Assembly (NCBI GenBank): GCA_902467875.1
Contig: CABQWP010000080.1
Span: 1-6,713, forward strand
DNA from: an uncultured Collinsella sp.
GTDB taxonomy: Bacteria > Actinomycetota > Coriobacteriia > Coriobacteriales > Coriobacteriaceae
Reading direction: 5' to 3'
DNA length: 6,713 nt
Part shown: piece after piece, positions 5,241 to 6,713 of the stretch
Numbering within the stretch: position 1 is the first letter of the stretch
Layout: every line of letters begins with the position of its first letter
The notes under the pieces: model-generated
What the model was told of the DNA's origin: nothing
What the model saw: only the letters and a program-made list of their open reading frames with translations
Databases searched by the model: none
Translations under genes and position numbers: made by a program

Positions 5241-6146
5241 CTAATCTGCGAGGGCATCGCAAACGCCGTCGAGCAGGCGTACGGCGAGTGTCTGCGCGTC
5301 GCTGGCCGTGAAGGTGCCGTTGTAGCGCGTCATGCCCGTGAGCTCAATGCGAATGCGTGCCGGCTTCTGCTGCGCGGCGACATTGGCAGTGCGGATGCGC
5401 TGGGCCAGGTTGTGGCACTCGGCGAGGGCGATCGTGGCGCGCGGCGCTGCATCTGCGGGCAGCTCATCGCTTGCGATCTCGAGCACTAGGTCAACGTCGG
5501 TTGGGACCTCGGAGTCGCAGAGCATCATGCCGCTGTTGTCGGTCGTTGCCGTGGCGATATTCCACATGCGCGACGCAACGCTGCGTGCGATGGGGTCCTC
5601 GCCGATAACGGCAATCTGGAAGCGCTCGAGCACGTTGGCGGCGCGAGCAAAACCGATACGGGACTCGGCTTCGGTGACCGAGGGCTTGCCCTCCCACACA
5701 TGGTGCAGGCGGTTGATGTAGGCGTAGGTGTCCTGGAAGGCCATGCCGTCGGCAAACAGGCCGACATTTTCCTGGAACTGCTGCAGGGCGGCCTCGGTAT
5801 GCGGACCAAAGTAGCCGTCGTCTTCGCCACAGGCAAAGCCCAAAACGTTGAGAGCGCGCTGCAGGGCCTGCACATCGGCGCCATGGAAATTGGGCATGCG
5901 CAGATAGAGAGTGCGGTCGCCCAGCTTATACGAAGCGTCTACAAGGGCGCTCCAGCAGGGGATATCGACGGCATGACCGGCAGCAAGGCCGCTGTCGAGC
6001 CTGAAGGTGCTGACGGCCTGCTCAGTGGTGGCTCCAAAGTACTTGTCGGTGACTTCGGCGGCATCAATCGTGTAGTCGAGCTGCAGGAGACGAGACTGCA
6101 CGTCTTCGACGGCTGCTCCTTGCATGCCCGTTGTAATAGGTTCCAT
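5241..6146 (-). CDS. Two-repeat peptidoglycan-binding protein with unassigned C-terminal domain
   Basis: The protein has 301 residues. The start ATG at 6146 is preceded on the minus strand by GAAAGGGG with a 7-nt spacing. Two peptidoglycan-binding (PG_binding_1) repeats are evident. The first has VQSRLLQLDY (16-25) and FGATTEQAVSTF (37-48). The second has VQALQRALNVLGF (92-104) and GYFGPHTEAALQQFQ (111-125). Such repeats bind cell-wall peptidoglycan. No signal peptide or transmembrane segment is seen, so export is not supported, and the protein may act on the cytoplasmic side or on precursors. Residues of about 150-301 form an alpha/beta-looking region. The layout recalls CwlM-type proteins, which have two repeats followed by an amidase_3 domain, but the His/Glu zinc-ligand motifs of active amidases are not visible, so it may be a non-catalytic relative. 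The neighbour upstream on the same strand is a polyprenyl diphosphate synthase, 138 nt away; tRNA-Gln lies downstream. Confidence 0.8.
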   Translation of the reverse strand: MEPITTGMQGAAVEDVQSRLLQLDYTIDAAEVTDKYFGATTEQAVSTFRLDSGLAAGHAVDIPCWSALVDASYKLGDRTLYLRMPNFHGADVQALQRALNVLGFACGEDDGYFGPHTEAALQQFQENVGLFADGMAFQDTYAYINRLHHVWEGKPSVTEAESRIGFARAANVLERFQIAVIGEDPIARSVASRMWNIATATTDNSGMMLCDSEVPTDVDLVLEIASDELPADAAPRATIALAECHNLAQRIRTANVAAQQKPARIRIELTGMTRYNGTFTASDAQTLAVRLLDGVCDALAD

Positions 6147-6175
6147 GAACGAACCCCTTTCGGCGTACCATTCGT

Positions 6176-6203
6176 ACTATTTGAGCGTCTGTCGGATAGA
6201 CAA
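6176..6203 (-). promoter_or_regulatory. Weak candidate promoter of the peptidoglycan-binding gene, overlapped by an imperfect dyad
   Basis: On the minus strand TTGTCT (6198-6203) and AATAGT (6176-6181) lie 16 nt apart. Transcription would start near 6168, about 22 nt before the start codon, leaving room for the ribosome-binding site. Each hexamer matches consensus at only four of six positions. An imperfect dyad overlaps it: TTGAGCGTCT (6181-6190) against AGACAACGCAA (6198-6208). It could be an operator or chance. Confidence 0.3.
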
Positions 6204-6284
6204 CGCAAAGGGATGCATAAACATGCACTCAACAGTGTAGCAAGTTGTGCCTAAATACGCTGCTGACAGGTTTTATAACCCCCG

Positions 6285-6713
6285 TTAGTTAAGGCGCTCC
6301 ACAAAGAAATCTGCCATGGAGAGGAACAGCTCGCGTGCGTGCGGATCAAGCTCAACGTTCTCGATGGCCGCTTTGGCCTTAGCGGTCAGGTCGAGCGCGT
6401 AAGTGTGGGCGTAATCGATGGAGCCGGTCTCCTGGAAGATCTCCACGGCGCGTGCGAGCTGCGCGGGATCATCGGTGCCCGAGGAAAGAATCGCCTCGAC
6501 CTCGTCGTGGTGGCGCTCATCAGAGAGGGCGTGTACGGCGACAAGCGTGCGCTTGCCCTCGGTGATGTCGGTGCGGAAGTCCTTGTTGGCGGCTTCCTTA
6601 GTGCCGACAAGGTTGAGCAGGTCGTCCTGAATCTGAAAGGCAAGGCCCGTGTGCAGGCCAAAGGCGCGCAGCGCTTCGATTTGCTCATCGCTGCCGCCGC
6701 CGATAATGGCTCC
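6285..6713 (-). CDS. Polyprenyl diphosphate synthase, C-terminal part (partial)
   Basis: The frame is open to the right window edge and ends with TAA at 6285-6287, giving the last 142 residues. It carries the second Asp-rich region of trans-isoprenyl diphosphate synthases, FQIQDDLLNLVG, followed by DFRTDITEGKRT, with the conserved Lys/Gly/Arg spacing that follows the motif in this family. The enzymes condense isopentenyl diphosphate onto allylic diphosphates to build farnesyl, geranylgeranyl or longer chains for quinones and the undecaprenyl carrier. The chain-length-determining residues near the first Asp-rich motif are outside the window, so the product length cannot be told. The second motif reads DDLLN, not the strict DDxxD, a variant also seen in active members. 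No clear terminator follows. Confidence 0.88.
   Translation of the reverse strand, partial: GAIIGGGSDEQIEALRAFGLHTGLAFQIQDDLLNLVGTKEAANKDFRTDITEGKRTLVAVHALSDERHHDEVEAILSSGTDDPAQLARAVEIFQETGSIDYAHTYALDLTAKAKAAIENVELDPHARELFLSMADFFVERLN

Noticed and set aside
4977..5489. A plus-strand open frame of 170 codons
   Set aside because: It runs through the tRNA-Gln terminator, the tRNA itself and the end of the peptidoglycan-binding gene on the opposite strand, and has no recognisable product.

Overview
The window looks like a chromosomal stretch from a high-GC, gut-type actinobacterium of the class Coriobacteriia, most likely Collinsella or a close relative. This rests on base composition, codon use and the style of the proteins, and cannot be proved from the window alone. 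No phage, plasmid or transposase gene is visible.

Left part (1-2480, + strand). A 136-nt palindromic element with 34-nt arms (element A, 9-144) opens the window. A sigma70-type promoter (243-271) follows, then a leader of about 235 nt, then cstA, a membrane carrier of the carbon-starvation/pyruvate-peptide transporter family. The leader holds a 14-codon reading frame rich in Ile and Val codons, several hairpins that cannot all form at once, and a textbook intrinsic terminator that ends only about 36 nt before the cstA start. This is the layout of a transcription attenuator. A second intrinsic terminator closes cstA.

Middle part (2522-4904). A + strand gene with its own predicted promoter encodes a 724-residue protein: a small N-terminal domain resembling a winged helix, about 300 residues of charged disordered linker, and a C-terminal Toprim-like domain resembling the DUF2220 domain of the Wadjet nuclease subunit JetD. 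No jetA, jetB or jetC is nearby. Seven bases after its stop codon lies a second palindromic element (element B, 4768-4904). It shares an almost identical core with element A but is inverted relative to it, and its 34-nt arms have mostly different sequence.

Right part (5084-6713, - strand). Reading leftwards from the right edge come the C-terminal part of a polyprenyl diphosphate synthase (isoprenoid chain synthesis), a protein with two peptidoglycan-binding repeats and an unassigned C-terminal region, and a tRNA-Gln(UUG) gene with encoded CCA and its own terminator. A 17-nt piece resembling a tRNA T-arm lies on the opposite strand just beyond that terminator.

The window does not form one pathway. 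The items most worth following up are the paired palindromic elements (conserved core, compensated inner stem, changeable arms), the cstA attenuator leader, and the stand-alone JetD-like Toprim protein.
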